The notes: generated by a model from the sequence alone, not told the origin. A stretch of 13,160 bases of DNA from Caldifarciminota bacterium (GCA_016935295.1 JAFGRF010000393.1:1-13160); one strand, 5' to 3'. Positions 6,152 through 13,160 are shown, counted from the stretch's first letter. Program-made: numbers and translations.

Positions 6152-7158
6152 TGGCCCAAATGCAGGTCAGTGTCGTCATTCCTGTCTACAATGCCGGGAG
6201 CTTCGTTGCGCAGGCCGTGGAATCCGCGCTTCATCAACCGGAGACGGGTGAGGTGATTCTGGTAGAAGACGGTTCACCCGACAACGGCCTTCAGGTCTGC
6301 CGGCAACTGGCAGACACGTACCCGAAGGTAAGCCTGCTGCGCCACGCTGACGGAAAGAACCGTGGCGCAGCCGCCAGTTGGAATCTCGGGATAGTGAGCG
6401 CCATGGCCGACTACATCGCTTTTCTCGGCGCAGATGACTGGTACCTGCCTGGGCGCTTTGAGGAGGCCAAACGTGTGTTCGCGGCCGACCCCGAATGCGA
6501 TGGCGTCTATGAAGCAATAGGAATCCACTTCGAGGATGAGCGCGGGCGAGAGCGCTGGCTGGCGTCCGCCATGGCTGAACTCAGGGTGACATCCCTGAAG
6601 AGGATCGTCCCGCCGGAAAACCTGTTCAGAGCACTGGCCATGGGTGGCTCAGGCCATATCAGCTTGAATGGTCTGGTGCTCAGGCGATCAGTGTTGGACA
6701 AACGCCTGATGATGAAAGAGGCACTCAGACTTCATCAGGATACCGATTTCGTCTTGCGGGTAGCTGCTGTCTGCAGGTTGCGGCCCGGTAGACTGACCGA
6801 ACCGGTCGCCGTGCGACGCGTGCACGAGGGGAATCGGATTTCCGCGCCACGGACCGCAATGAGTCTGTACAGAAGCAAGACCAAGATGCGGCTGGGAGTC
6901 TATCGGTGGTGCAGGGAGAATGGTCTTGAAGAGCAACGACAGCTCGCGCTCAAGCGCGTGCTTCAGGAATGCGCCGAGAAGGAGCCATGGGGCATTAAAC
7001 TGGAATCGCGACTGCCAGAGGCAGCCACAACGGCAGCCAGGCTGGTTTCGCTCGCATGGGAGTACCCAGACGTTATTCTGGACAGCACTTACAGGGACAG
7101 ATTGCTTCGGGCCGTCCGGCGCGCTGCCAGGAGTGCGCTGTCGGTCAGCAAGGTTTGA
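6148..7158 (+). CDS. Family 2 glycosyltransferase, second tandem copy with altered catalytic motifs
   Basis: This is a 336-residue paralogue of the preceding gene, with start codons exactly 1010 bases apart. The fold features are kept: QVSVVIPVYN (6-15), VEDGSPDN and the C-terminal VRRVHEGNRISAP. Two residues that both neighbours keep have changed. The Arg of ASRNLG is Trp78 (codon TGG at 6379) and the first Asp of DADD is Gly94 (codon GGC at 6427), giving FLGADDW. The second and third Asp remain. Each change is one transition from the first copy (CGG to TGG, GAC to GGC). The frame is intact and C-terminal conservation is high, so it is not an obvious pseudogene. It may have a changed donor, weak activity or a structural role. 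The ATG overlaps the previous stop (ATGA), and the TGA overlaps the next ATG. Confidence 0.88.
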   Translation: MMAQMQVSVVIPVYNAGSFVAQAVESALHQPETGEVILVEDGSPDNGLQVCRQLADTYPKVSLLRHADGKNRGAAASWNLGIVSAMADYIAFLGADDWYLPGRFEEAKRVFAADPECDGVYEAIGIHFEDERGRERWLASAMAELRVTSLKRIVPPENLFRALAMGGSGHISLNGLVLRRSVLDKRLMMKEALRLHQDTDFVLRVAAVCRLRPGRLTEPVAVRRVHEGNRISAPRTAMSLYRSKTKMRLGVYRWCRENGLEEQRQLALKRVLQECAEKEPWGIKLESRLPEAATTAARLVSLAWEYPDVILDSTYRDRLLRAVRRAARSALSVSKV

Positions 7159-8165
7159 TGGAGAACCACTTGCAGATCAGTGTTATCATGCCCGTCTACA
7201 ATGCCGCCAGCTTCGTGGCGCAGGCCGTGGAGTCCACGCTGCAGCAGCCCGAGACCGGCGAGGTGCTGCTGGTCGAAGACGGTTCATCCGACAACAGCCT
7301 TGAGGTCTGCCGGCAACTGGCGGACGAGTACCCGAAGGTCCGCCTGCTGCGTCATGCTGACGGAAAGAACCATGGTGCCGGCGCAAGCCGCAATCTCGGG
7401 ATGCAAAGCGCCCGCTTTGACTGGATTGCCTTCCTCGACGCGGACGACTTCTTTCTGCCGGGCAGGTTCTCTGTGGCGCAAGATCTGCTGCGGAGGGACC
7501 CCGCTGCCGAGGGAGTATATGAGGCGGCTGGGTATCACGTGGACAGTGAAGCGGGACTAGCCCGCTGGACCAAGGCGGGCAAGCCTCTTGAGCGGCTGAT
7601 TACTATGTCAAGGCCAGTGCGCCCGGAGGTTTTATGGGATACCCTCATGACTGATGGGGGCTATTTCCACCTCGATGCGCTTGTGCTGAAGAAAAGTGTC
7701 CTCGCGAGGTCGGGGTACATGGCCGAAGGGCTACGTCTGCATCAGGATACCGACTTCATCATGCGCGTCGCGATGACTGCAAGGCTGTTGCCGGGCGGGC
7801 TAGACGAACCTGTAGTCATGGTGAGGGTCCATGATCACAATCGGATAACGGCGCCTCGGTCTGCAAGGAAGAAGTATGATGACCGAATGCGCTTCTGGAT
7901 GACGCTGTACAACTGGTGCGGGGTGAAGCATCAACGTCCAAATCAGATTAGAATAATGGACTGGGTGATCCGCGAGACCATCGATACGAGACGGGCCGGC
8001 CGGATTCTGAGGCGGGCGGTGCCGGAACGTGCACTCAGGTTGGCCCAGCTTCTAAGGTTGTCCTTGAGGTACCCCAGGGTGGCGCTTGAGCCAAGATTTC
8101 GGCAATCGGCTCAGGCCCAGGTGCTGCCGACGAGGCGCGGAGTCGTTCGGAGGCAGAGTTCTTGA
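7158..8165 (+). CDS. Family 2 glycosyltransferase, third tandem copy (diverged C-terminal half)
   Basis: This is a 335-residue GT-A enzyme starting 1010 bases after the second copy. An in-frame extension to 7056 is possible but lies inside the preceding gene, so the ATG at 7158, overlapping that stop as TGATG, is preferred. Residues 6-100 align without gaps with both upstream copies and keep the Arg (78) and DADD (94-97). The N-terminal part is mosaic: LEVC, KVRLLRH and NHGA-ASRNLGM match copy one, while CRQLAD, RHADGK and LRLHQDTDF match copy two. From about residue 108 the protein diverges strongly, so its acceptor specificity is probably different. Its TGA overlaps the TTG start of the next gene. 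Confidence 0.9.
   Translation: MENHLQISVIMPVYNAASFVAQAVESTLQQPETGEVLLVEDGSSDNSLEVCRQLADEYPKVRLLRHADGKNHGAGASRNLGMQSARFDWIAFLDADDFFLPGRFSVAQDLLRRDPAAEGVYEAAGYHVDSEAGLARWTKAGKPLERLITMSRPVRPEVLWDTLMTDGGYFHLDALVLKKSVLARSGYMAEGLRLHQDTDFIMRVAMTARLLPGGLDEPVVMVRVHDHNRITAPRSARKKYDDRMRFWMTLYNWCGVKHQRPNQIRIMDWVIRETIDTRRAGRILRRAVPERALRLAQLLRLSLRYPRVALEPRFRQSAQAQVLPTRRGVVRRQSS
8149..8153 (+). promoter_or_regulatory. Ribosome binding site GGAGG that supports a TTG start
   Basis: GGAGG lies inside the end of the third tandem glycosyltransferase gene, eight bases before the TTG at 8162. Its strength and spacing favour TTG 8162 as the start of the next gene, whose first in-frame ATG comes only about 50 codons in. 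Confidence 0.6.
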
Positions 8166-9112
8166 GGATTCTCGTCGGGACGCTGTACTGCGGCGAGAAC
8201 GAGCTGCCGGAGTGCGTAGCGTCGATCGAACGTCAGACGTACCGCAATTTCAGTCACGAAGTGTTCTCGTACCTCCCGGACAAAGCCGCTCACGAGGCGC
8301 TGTATGGGAGGTTCATGAGTCACGCGGACCGGTTCGACCTGCTGGTTAAGGTCGACGCGGACATGGTATTGGTCCGTGATGACTTCTTTCAGCGCGTCGT
8401 CGACACGTTCACTGCGCACCCGGAGCTCAAGCTGCTTGGCACCGCCGTACACGACTTCTTTAGCGACCAGCTAGTCCAGGGGCTAAACGCATACCGGCGC
8501 GGCATCGAGTGGGCGGCCGACGGGCTCTTCACCGACGCCGTGTCTTTCGGGGACAGCGAGGTACTCTTTGACACAGACGATCTCGCGCCGGCCGCGTATC
8601 ACTGCCCTAATCCTTCCGACCTCCAGAGTTTTCACTATGGGGTGCATCGCGCTCTGAAGGTCGTACAGCCGCGATGCCAGGTCAAGCGCCGAATCGATGC
8701 GATCGGGCACTGGGCGACACTCGAGAGAATCTGGGCGAATTTCCTCAGGCGCAAAGACCTTAGAATCGGCCTCGCCGCACTCGGGGCGGAACTGACTTTC
8801 CTCGGACGGTTCAGAGTTGATGACCTCAACTACTCTGGTCCGGTTCTTGATAGAGCCCTTCGCAGATACGCAAGCTTCAGTGTTGAGAAACTCATATCGG
8901 AGGTGAAGAGGCTCAGAATGCTGAATTTCGGATGGCTGCCGGGCCGTAGCCGCCGAGACGCGCTTCGCTATCTGCGCGGCGGCGATCTGCTGGACCGGGC
9001 AGCGCTGCGCGAACTGGCGAGTGGCATCTCATGGCGTACCGTGGCTGGCACGGCAAGCATCCCGTGGCATGTCGTGGCCCGACGCATTGCCCCTCGCCGC
9101 ACCAGCAAATGA
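8162..9112 (+). CDS. GT-A type glycosyltransferase (family 2-like)
   Basis: This 316-residue protein begins MRILVGTLYCGENELPEC and has a first strand and a following SIERQTYRNF segment like those of family 2 enzymes. VKVDADMVLV (62-71) supplies the DxD metal-binding motif. The region from about 115 to 316 is not recognisable by eye and probably forms the acceptor side; it includes FHYGVHRALK near 160. The TTG start overlaps the upstream stop (TTGA) and has GGAGG eight bases before it. The stop overlaps the next ATG (ATGA). It is clearly unlike the three tandem paralogues before it. The substrate is unknown. Membership of the GT-A superfamily is fairly sure, the exact family less so. Confidence 0.78.
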   Translation: MRILVGTLYCGENELPECVASIERQTYRNFSHEVFSYLPDKAAHEALYGRFMSHADRFDLLVKVDADMVLVRDDFFQRVVDTFTAHPELKLLGTAVHDFFSDQLVQGLNAYRRGIEWAADGLFTDAVSFGDSEVLFDTDDLAPAAYHCPNPSDLQSFHYGVHRALKVVQPRCQVKRRIDAIGHWATLERIWANFLRRKDLRIGLAALGAELTFLGRFRVDDLNYSGPVLDRALRRYASFSVEKLISEVKRLRMLNFGWLPGRSRRDALRYLRGGDLLDRAALRELASGISWRTVAGTASIPWHVVARRIAPRRTSK

Positions 9113-10344
9113 GAATACTCGCCATCACGGATCTCTATCCGCCGTACCATATGGGGGGACTTGGTCTTCGGGTGAAGGGAATTGTGGACCGGCTGCGAAG
9201 ACACGGCCATGACATCGTTGTAGTCACCACAAGGCCCCCTCGCGGAGTGACTAGTCGGCCGATCTCGGAAGAGCGTGTTTTCAGGAGGCTCGCGCGGGAG
9301 GATGAACCAGCGGGCAGGGCGAAGAGGATGTTGGATGAGATCAAAGACGTCATGTTCATCAAGCGGAAGGTCGAGTCGTACCGTCCCGACCTCATCTATC
9401 TTCTGCACATTTGTGACCTCTCCAAGACCATGGTTCCGTACCTTGCCGAGTGCGGTATTCCCATAGTGTACGACGAGGGCTCAATCGGTATGTCCTTTGC
9501 CTACAACCATCATGGCACATGGTTCAATTTCGCCAAGGGCAGACCCTTGTCGAGGGCCAAAGTCTTCCTGAAGCCGATTCTGGTTACGGCCTGCTGCGCG
9601 GTAAGTGGTGGTGCACTCAAGAAGAAGTGGGTGTGGCCGGCGAACATGCGGGGCTACTTCAATAGCGAACGGGGCCGTCAGAACACCAAGGCTGCGGGTG
9701 TCCCTGTAGACGGCAGCACGGTCATATACTCCGGTTTGGACACCGAGTTGTTCAGGTTTGCTCCCAGAACAGCCGTCGGATCTCCCCCGAGGATTCTGCT
9801 GCCCGGGAGGTTCGAGCCGAACAAGAGCCAGCGTGACGCGATCCGTCTCTTGGCGTCGCTGCACCGGAGAGGCATTGCCGCGCGACTTGCTCTTCTCGGG
9901 CACGTCTGGGACCAGTCCTACTTGCAGGCACTCGAGAAGGACATTCGCGACCTGCAGTTGGCGGAGTTCGTTCAAGTACAGCCCTCCATGGCCAGCTACG
10001 AAGATCTACCTTCGATCTACCAGCAAGCCGACTTCTGCTTCTTCCCGAGCCTCCACAAGTCCGGTCTGTCTCGAGTGCCGCTGGAGGCAATGGCCAGTGG
10101 CTGCGTGGTCATCTCATACGGCAACGAGGGCTCGGACGAGACTATCAGGAACGGCGAGAACGGCTATCTCATCCCTGAGGGTGATGTCGAATCCGCTGCC
10201 AACCTGGTGAGTGACCTGGTCGCGCAACCCGATACGTTCCGCAAGGTGACCGAGAATGCCCGTGCTCTGATTGAGAGCCGGCATTCGCTGGAGCCGTACG
10301 TGGACAAGATCGAGGCCTTTCTGCTCGAGGCGGTCGGCCAATGA
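9109..10344 (+). CDS. GT-B type glycosyltransferase (family 4-like)
   Basis: This 411-residue retaining-type sugar transferase has two Rossmann-like halves. The N-terminal half begins MRILAITDLYPPYHMGGLG, the usual glycine-rich acceptor-side loop. VIYSGLDTELF (205-215) is the typical link between domains. The donor half has LLPGRFEPNKSQRDAI (230-245) and an acidic E-x7-E type region, with EAMASGCVVISY (326-337) and E340, followed by GENGYLIPEGD (349-359). A frame extension to 9031 lies within the previous gene; the ATG at 9109, overlapping that gene's stop as ATGA, gives the normal family N-terminus. It is followed by a 28-base gap before the next start. Donor and acceptor sugars cannot be assigned. 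Confidence 0.9.
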   Translation: MRILAITDLYPPYHMGGLGLRVKGIVDRLRRHGHDIVVVTTRPPRGVTSRPISEERVFRRLAREDEPAGRAKRMLDEIKDVMFIKRKVESYRPDLIYLLHICDLSKTMVPYLAECGIPIVYDEGSIGMSFAYNHHGTWFNFAKGRPLSRAKVFLKPILVTACCAVSGGALKKKWVWPANMRGYFNSERGRQNTKAAGVPVDGSTVIYSGLDTELFRFAPRTAVGSPPRILLPGRFEPNKSQRDAIRLLASLHRRGIAARLALLGHVWDQSYLQALEKDIRDLQLAEFVQVQPSMASYEDLPSIYQQADFCFFPSLHKSGLSRVPLEAMASGCVVISYGNEGSDETIRNGENGYLIPEGDVESAANLVSDLVAQPDTFRKVTENARALIESRHSLEPYVDKIEAFLLEAVGQ

Positions 10345-10370
10345 CGGGAGACGGCAGACGGGGGACGGGG
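10343..10370. repeat. Short family B repeat between two glycosyltransferase genes
   Basis: GACGG/GGGACGG units occupy the short gap after the GT-B gene. The first 12 bases are the exact complement of 1746-1757 inside wzt. The tract gives a purine-rich leader just before the GTG at 10373 and may serve loosely as a ribosome binding region. Confidence 0.5.
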
Positions 10371-10372
10371 CT

Positions 10373-11383
10373 GTGACGAAAGACAAGGGGACGGCACCCT
10401 TGGTCAGCATCTGCTGTGCCACCTACAACCACGAGAAGTACCTTGTCCAGGCGCTGGATTCGTTCCTGATGCAGAAGGTCAGTTTCCCCATCGAGATCGT
10501 CATCGGCGATGACTGCTCGACCGACAGTACACCCCGGATTGTGCAGGACTACGCCGGGCGGTTCCCGGAACTCTTCAGGGTGATAGCTTCGGATGCGAAT
10601 GTCGGCGTGTCGCAGAACGGATTCCGGATTCGGGCGGCGGCAAGAGGGAAGTACATCGCCTTGTGCGAGGGCGACGACTACTGGACTGACCCGGAGAAGC
10701 TCCAGAAACAGGTGGATTTCCTCGAAAAGAACCCCGATTTCACAGTGGCCAGTCACTGGGTCGACAACGTGGGTGATTCGGGCGAGCTGCTTGAGAAACA
10801 GGTTTTCACCGGCGAGAAGTGTCCGGAGGTGTTCGGGGTGGAGCAAGCGATTCGGGGTACGCCGACCCACATGAACTCCTGGGTATTCCGGACCAGTGCG
10901 CTGCGAGCCATCCCGCAGCCTAAGATGGATCTTGTGCTCAGGCTGCCTGCGCACGACGAGCCATTGCTGCTGCTGCTTCTGGTGCAAGGCAAGGGCTTCT
11001 GTTTTCCTGAGAAGATGGGTGCTTGGCGCCATCACGCCGGCGGCTACTGGACGCCGCGTACCGAGCTGAACCGGCGTTTCGCCTTGCTGCAGTACTTCTA
11101 TTCACTTCCGATGCTGCTCAACGGCGAAGTCGGCATGACGTACCGTATTGCGGTCGCGAATCAGGTCAAGTGGGGTGAAGAGAGATTGGCGTGGGCAGTT
11201 GTACACGGTTCCGGGCCCTTTGCCGCGTTCAAGTTGCAGCGGATGATGAACGAGAGCGAGCTGGTGCCGGGCGGCCGAGGCGCGGCGGTGCTGGGCTTGG
11301 CAGCGCGGCGTGCGGCCCGGGATATAGTCACCTACCCAAGGGTACTAGGTGGTCGCGCGCTACGCAGCATGGGGCTGCGTTGA
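10373..11383 (+). CDS. Family 2 glycosyltransferase
   Basis: From the GTG at 10373 this is a 336-residue GT-A enzyme. VSICCATYNHEKYLVQALDS (11-30) is the donor-side first strand, IGDDCSTDSTP (44-54) the second motif, and LCEGDDYWTDPEKLQ (97-111) the metal-binding loop in the common EGDDYW form. The open frame extends upstream to 10271, inside the previous gene, but the family N-terminus and the lack of any other good in-frame start favour GTG 10373, with purine-rich sequence just before it. An ATPLVSI-like opening is usual for enzymes that elongate surface glycans. It is the last glycosyltransferase before the long repeat-filled gap. The sugar is unknown. Confidence 0.88.
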   Translation: MTKDKGTAPLVSICCATYNHEKYLVQALDSFLMQKVSFPIEIVIGDDCSTDSTPRIVQDYAGRFPELFRVIASDANVGVSQNGFRIRAAARGKYIALCEGDDYWTDPEKLQKQVDFLEKNPDFTVASHWVDNVGDSGELLEKQVFTGEKCPEVFGVEQAIRGTPTHMNSWVFRTSALRAIPQPKMDLVLRLPAHDEPLLLLLLVQGKGFCFPEKMGAWRHHAGGYWTPRTELNRRFALLQYFYSLPMLLNGEVGMTYRIAVANQVKWGEERLAWAVVHGSGPFAAFKLQRMMNESELVPGGRGAAVLGLAARRAARDIVTYPRVLGGRALRSMGLR

Positions 11384-11391
11384 AGGATGGG

Positions 11392-11576
11392 AAGACGGAT
11401 GACCGGTGACGAAGGACTGAGGATGAAGGACGGAGGACCGAGGACCGATGACCGAGGATCCGGGGCTCAACCTTTGCCTCCACCTCAGCCTTGTCTGCCG
11501 ACCGACGACCGAGGACCGGTGACTGATGACGAAGGACTGAGGATGAAGGACAGAGGACGGAGGACGGAGGACCGGT
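11392..11576. repeat. Family B repeat array with a family A block inside, in the 11384-11638 gap
   Basis: GGACCGA/GGACGGA-like units, roughly seven bases long (for example ACCGAGG-ACCGATG-ACCGAGG near 11437-11457), run from 11392 to 11465 and from 11499 to 11576. A TCAACC-type block lies between them at 11466-11490. Bases 11407-11450 and 11527-11570 form a direct repeat exactly 120 bases apart, identical over the first 25 bases with four mismatches over 44. A 74-codon frame at 11387-11611 crosses the array but is all low complexity and is not called a gene. Confidence 0.8.
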
Positions 11577-11582
11577 ATCTCA

Positions 11583-11632
11583 ATCTCAACCACTGCCTCT
11601 CGGCAGGTTAAGGTCAAGGCTAAGGTTAAGGT
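11583..11632. repeat. Inverted pair of family A repeats with a small hairpin
   Basis: TCTCAACC (11584-11591) faces a run of GGTTAAGG-type units (11606-11632). The junction can fold as CTGCC (11593-11597) with GGCAG (11602-11606) around a four-base loop, or as TGCC/GGCA with AACC/GGTT beyond a bulge. There is no T-run after it, so it does not look like a standard terminator. Bases 11616-11632 repeat 973-989 exactly. Confidence 0.6.
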
Positions 11633-11633
11633 G
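11628..11633 (+). promoter_or_regulatory. Ribosome binding site AAGGTG supplied by the repeat
   Basis: The last unit of the inverted hexamer repeat reads AAGGTG and ends five bases before the ATG at 11639. This supports that ATG and implies that the repeat itself forms the ribosome binding site of the aminotransferase gene. Confidence 0.5.
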
Positions 11634-11638
11634 AACAC

Positions 11639-12886
11639 ATGAGGCCGTCTGAATCTCAACCTCAACTTGAACCTCAACCTGTCTGCCCGTCTCCACCTTC
11701 ACCTCTACCTCTACCTTCCTCCTCCATTCCCGGCGCCCGCGTCGGGCTGCAGCGGCTGGCTGAGCCTGTCTACGTAACTCGCCCCTTTCTGCCACCGATT
11801 GAGGAGTTTGCGGCCGGGCTGGGGGAAATATGGGACAGTCGCTGGCTGACAAACAATGGCCCGCTGCTACAGCGGTTCACCGGCCGGTTGAGCCGCTACC
11901 TCGAAACTGACAACGTCTGTCTGTTCAACAACGGGACCCTGGCGCTGCAGCTTGGCCTGCAGGGGCTGAAGATTTCGGGGGAAGTGATAACCACTCCGTT
12001 CACTTTTGTCGCTACTACCCATGCGCTCTACTGGAACAAGCTCGAGCCCGTCTTCGTGGACATCGAGCCGGACTACTACACGCTCGACCCGGAGAAAGTC
12101 GAAGCCGCAATCACTCCCCGGACTTCGGCTATCCTGGCTGTTCACGTGTTCGGCTATCCCTGCAAGTTGAAGGAACTGGCAGACGTCGCCCGGCGGCACG
12201 GCGTCAAACTTGTCTACGACGCCGCGCACGCCTTTGGGGTGGAAGTCGACGGCAGGTCCATCGCCCATTACGGCGACATGAGCATGTTCAGCTTCCACGC
12301 GACCAAGCTCTATCACTCGATAGAAGGCGGAATGCTGACCTTCCAGGACGCCGGGCTCAAGCAGAAGCTCGACTACCTGAGGAACTTCGGTTTCAAGAAC
12401 GAGGTGAAGGTGGTGATGCCCGGCACCAACGCCAAGATGAACGAAATGCAGGCGTTGATGGGCATGCTGGTTCTGAAGCATCTGGACGAACTGGTTGAGA
12501 AGGGACGCGCGACCGAGAAGGTTTATCGGGAGAGACTGGCCGACGTGCCGGGCATCCGCATCCCGCCGCCTCTGCCGGCCGGTATTCGCTACAACTACGG
12601 GTATATGCCGATAGAGGTCGATGAAGCGGAATTCGGGATGAACCGGGACCGTCTCTACCGGGAGTTGAAGAGGCTCAACGTCCACGCGCGGAGGTACTTC
12701 TATCCGCTGGTGCCGGACTTCGAGTGCTACCGGGACGTCCGGACCGGCGACCCGCTGGTTGTGGCGAGACGGGTGGCCGGGAGGATCCTGACCCTGCCGA
12801 CCTATCACGAACTACCGGATGAAACAGTGGAGAGAATCTGTCGCTACATCGGCGAGCTGCAGACAACGGCGGTTTCCGAAACATGA
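11639..12886 (+). CDS. DegT/DnrJ/EryC1/StrS family sugar aminotransferase
   Basis: This PLP enzyme transfers an amino group to a keto-sugar nucleotide, giving the amino sugar used by the pathway. Family features are PVYVTRPFLPPIEEF (43-57), IWDSRWLTNNGPL (64-76), NNGTLALQLGLQ (97-108), TTPFTFVAT (118-126), the cofactor-binding Asp in YDAAHAFG (D194) and the Schiff-base lysine in FSFHATKLYHS (K223). The opening resembles VioA-type enzymes acting on dTDP-4-keto-6-deoxyglucose, but the exact substrate is uncertain. The family core starts near residue 43. Residues 5-29 are rich in Gln-Pro, Ser-Pro and Leu-Pro and are encoded by hexamer repeats. No ATG, GTG or TTG lies between 11639 and the core, and AAGGTG precedes the ATG, so the extension is probably translated. 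It overlaps the next gene by 4 bases (ATGA). Confidence 0.92.
   Translation: MRPSESQPQLEPQPVCPSPPSPLPLPSSSIPGARVGLQRLAEPVYVTRPFLPPIEEFAAGLGEIWDSRWLTNNGPLLQRFTGRLSRYLETDNVCLFNNGTLALQLGLQGLKISGEVITTPFTFVATTHALYWNKLEPVFVDIEPDYYTLDPEKVEAAITPRTSAILAVHVFGYPCKLKELADVARRHGVKLVYDAAHAFGVEVDGRSIAHYGDMSMFSFHATKLYHSIEGGMLTFQDAGLKQKLDYLRNFGFKNEVKVVMPGTNAKMNEMQALMGMLVLKHLDELVEKGRATEKVYRERLADVPGIRIPPPLPAGIRYNYGYMPIEVDEAEFGMNRDRLYRELKRLNVHARRYFYPLVPDFECYRDVRTGDPLVVARRVAGRILTLPTYHELPDETVERICRYIGELQTTAVSET
11653..11722. repeat. Family A hexamer tract inside the 5' end of the aminotransferase gene
   Basis: TCAACC-type units give way to TCTACC units within the reading frame and encode the Gln-Pro and Leu-Pro run at residues 5-29. 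Bases 11696-11716 are identical over 21 bases to 1460-1480 upstream of wzt. Confidence 0.8.
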
Positions 12887-13160
12887 AACTCGGCATAATG
12901 CAACCCTACTTCTTCCCGTACCTGGGGTACTTCGACCTCATCTACCGCACCGACCGCTGGGTCGTGTTCGATACGGCGCAGTACATCAGGCACGGATGGG
13001 TCAACCGGAACCGGATTCTGCACCCGAGTTCCGGCTGGCAGTACATCACTGCTCCGCTCAGGCAGCACCACCGCGACACCCCGATTTCTGGTGTCCTCGT
13101 CAAGGAAGGCAGAGACTGGCGCGACCGGGTGTGCGGTCAACTGGTGCACTACAAGAAGAA
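12883..13160 (+). CDS. WbqC-like family protein, 3' end outside the window
   Basis: Ninety-two codons are present. The opening MKLGIMQPYFFPYLGYFDLI (1-20) and the GWVNRNRIL segment (38-46) match the WbqC-like family, whose members are often found in O-antigen and capsule loci beside sugar aminotransferases. Their biochemical role is not established to my knowledge. The ATG at 12883 overlaps the aminotransferase stop (ATGA), so the two are probably co-translated and may act on the same amino sugar. No internal break is seen in the part present. Confidence 0.88.
   Translation, partial: MKLGIMQPYFFPYLGYFDLIYRTDRWVVFDTAQYIRHGWVNRNRILHPSSGWQYITAPLRQHHRDTPISGVLVKEGRDWRDRVCGQLVHYKK

Noticed and set aside
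10667..10684. EGDDYW instead of DADD in the last family 2 glycosyltransferase as a lost active site
   Set aside because: EGDDYW is a common natural form of the metal-binding loop in this family.
11392..11576. CRISPR array in the repeat gap
   Set aside because: Units are short, degenerate and contiguous, with no regular unique spacers and no cas genes.
11387..11611. 74-codon plus-strand frame across the repeat gap
   Set aside because: It is composed wholly of repeat-derived low-complexity residues, with no ribosome binding site or overlap with neighbours.
11867..12808. 313-codon minus-strand frame opposite the aminotransferase gene
   Set aside because: It mirrors a clearly functional PLP enzyme on the plus strand. 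The long opposite frame is expected from the GC-rich codon use.

Overview
The window looks like part of a cell-surface polysaccharide (O-antigen or capsule type) locus from a Gram-negative-type bacterium of moderately high GC. All supported genes are on the + strand. No tRNA, rRNA, CRISPR array, transposase or phage gene was seen. The organism cannot be named from sequence alone. The many degenerate simple repeats between genes are unusual for a well-studied proteobacterium and would suit a metagenome-derived or candidate-phylum genome, but that is an inference.

Layout. An ABC-2 permease (wzm, 78-962) is followed by a 605-base stretch (963-1567). That stretch holds hexamer repeats and a possible 148-residue protein built on a four-residue (12-base) repeat. 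The ATPase (wzt, 1568-2893) carries a C-terminal Wzt-type glycan-recognition domain. After a 143-base gap with a possible 44-residue ORF comes a 707-residue fusion (3037-5160). Its N-terminal part is a QueC-like PP-loop ATPase domain and its C-terminal part a polysaccharide pyruvyl transferase domain. Six glycosyltransferases then run from 5138 to 11383. Three are tandem family-2 paralogues whose starts are exactly 1010 bases apart. They are followed by a further GT-A enzyme, a GT-B (family 4-like) enzyme and another family-2 enzyme. The first five glycosyltransferase genes each overlap their neighbours by 1 to 23 bases, which suggests translational coupling. A 255-base repeat-filled gap (11384-11638) precedes a DegT/DnrJ/EryC1/StrS sugar aminotransferase (11639-12886) and a WbqC-like gene that runs off the right edge.

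How it may work together. The aminotransferase would supply an amino sugar nucleotide. The glycosyltransferases would assemble the chain on a carrier lipid at the cytoplasmic face. The fusion protein may decorate or cap the chain, with a pyruvate ketal plus an ATP-dependent step on a carboxyl group. Wzm/Wzt would export the product.

Two families of short repeats mark the locus. Family A is a hexamer, roughly TCWACC or its complement. It sits at or inside the 5' end of wzm, the 148-residue ORF and the aminotransferase gene, and directly upstream of wzt. Family B is rich in GGACCGA-like heptamers. It occurs in frame inside wzt, at 10343-10370 and at 11392-11576. The most notable items are the PP-loop/pyruvyl transferase fusion, the period-12 repeat ORF, the repeats at gene starts, and a middle glycosyltransferase paralogue that has lost two conserved residues.
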